Shown: positions 12,926-13,343 of the stretch, one piece after another
How the letters are laid out: each line of letters starts with the position of its first letter
Position numbering within the stretch: position 1 is the stretch's first letter
Assembly: GCA_026692885.1 (NCBI GenBank)
Contig: JAPLNJ010000251.1
Location: 1 to 13,343, forward strand
DNA from: Planctomycetota bacterium
GTDB lineage: Bacteria > Planctomycetota > Planctomycetia > Pirellulales > Pirellulaceae
Length of the DNA: 13,343 nt
Direction of reading: 5' to 3'
Notes under the pieces: generated by a model
What the model was told of the DNA's origin: nothing
What the model saw: only the letters and a program-made list of their open reading frames with translations
The model's database searches: none
Position numbers and translations under genes: made by a program

Positions 12926-13343
12926 GGCTGGTCTCCAAGTTCTCAAGGTGTTGGCGAACGATCGTCATGAAACAAGACCCGCAAGTGGCAAGCAGTATCG
13001 CATAGTCGTCCGCGCGGGTCAAACATCCCCGTAAGACGGCTCTCCGAAGCCGTCTGCTTCGCATAGTCGTCCGCGCGAGTCAAACAGGAGCCAATCCAAG
13101 CCGGTTCGCGCCGGCCCGACTTTGCCGTAGAATTCGTCGCCAGAGAGGAGACCACGAACTACCTGCTGCTAGCAACGCTCACGAAATAACTTCCCCGTTT
13201 GCCGCGTCACCCCTCACCCCGGCCCTGGCCCGCGCAAAATTGTATCCCAGAGAGTCCTTGCCATGGTGAAATCTGGTCCGGCTTTTGTTCCAGCTTGGCA
13301 TGTCGGGTCCCCATCCGGGCTCGCCCCGGTGGAATTGGGTTTC
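12926..13343. other. gene-free right edge
   Basis: About 420 bases without a supported gene. A plus frame from ATG 13263 is open to the window edge, but it has no clear ribosome site and no recognisable protein. The region holds the direct repeat described separately. Confidence 0.45.
12999..13086. repeat. 27-base direct repeat flanking a hairpin
   Basis: CGCATAGTCGTCCGCGCG begins both 12999-13025 and 13060-13086; the two 27-base copies differ at one base. Between them AGACGGCT-CTCCGA-AGCCGTCT (13034-13055) is a perfect 8-bp hairpin. This could be a target duplication around a small hairpin element, or tandem copies of an intergenic repeat. Confidence 0.7.

Noticed and set aside
13263..13343. 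Start of a gene running off the right edge
   Set aside because: The ATG lacks a convincing ribosome site and the 27 visible codons resemble no family that I know; too little to call.

Overview
The window looks like a chromosomal segment of a planctomycete (Pirellulales-like). The evidence is a pilin-like DUF1559 protein with a C-terminal H-x9-DG motif, a short lipoprotein next to it, a Tat-exported sugar isomerase/epimerase-like TIM-barrel protein, high GC, and intergenic DNA full of hairpins. This assignment rests on gene families, not on a marker gene.

Left part (1-2600) is housekeeping. A miaA gene runs off the left edge on the minus strand. It is divergent from a two-gene hisE-hisG unit joined by an ATGA overlap. 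A small unknown protein converges on hisG with only 5 bases between the stops. A MITE-like hairpin element (2758-2894) separates this from tRNA-Cys(GCA) at 3037-3108.

Middle part (3055-8265) reads as an accessory or defence island at the tRNA. All its genes are on the minus strand. Antisense to and beside the tRNA lies what appears to be the C-terminal remnant of a tyrosine recombinase. Next comes an overlapping gene pair: a DUF6932-like nucleotidyltransferase-fold protein and a 330-residue partner of unknown function. Then comes a large, intact-looking MmeI-type (type IIL) restriction-methylation protein with the nuclease motif D-x9-E-x-K, the methyltransferase motif DPACGSG and NPPF.

The stretch 8281-9040 has no gene and is packed with inverted repeats. 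It is followed by the DUF1559/lipoprotein pair on the minus strand (9043-10652). At 11220-11778 lies a graveyard of restriction genes: the first 24 codons of an ORF6N-type gene, the last ~90 codons of an hsdS gene, and a 191-base copy of the motif I region of the type IIL gene that is about 97% identical to it and carries a stop codon. These three pieces abut one another. The right part carries the TIM-barrel gene (11957-12925) and a gene-free edge with a 27-base direct repeat around a hairpin.

The most interesting items are the uncharacterised two-gene nucleotidyltransferase-like module beside the R-M enzyme, and the mosaic R-M remnant, whose motif I segment is a direct repeat of the live gene 4.6 kb away.
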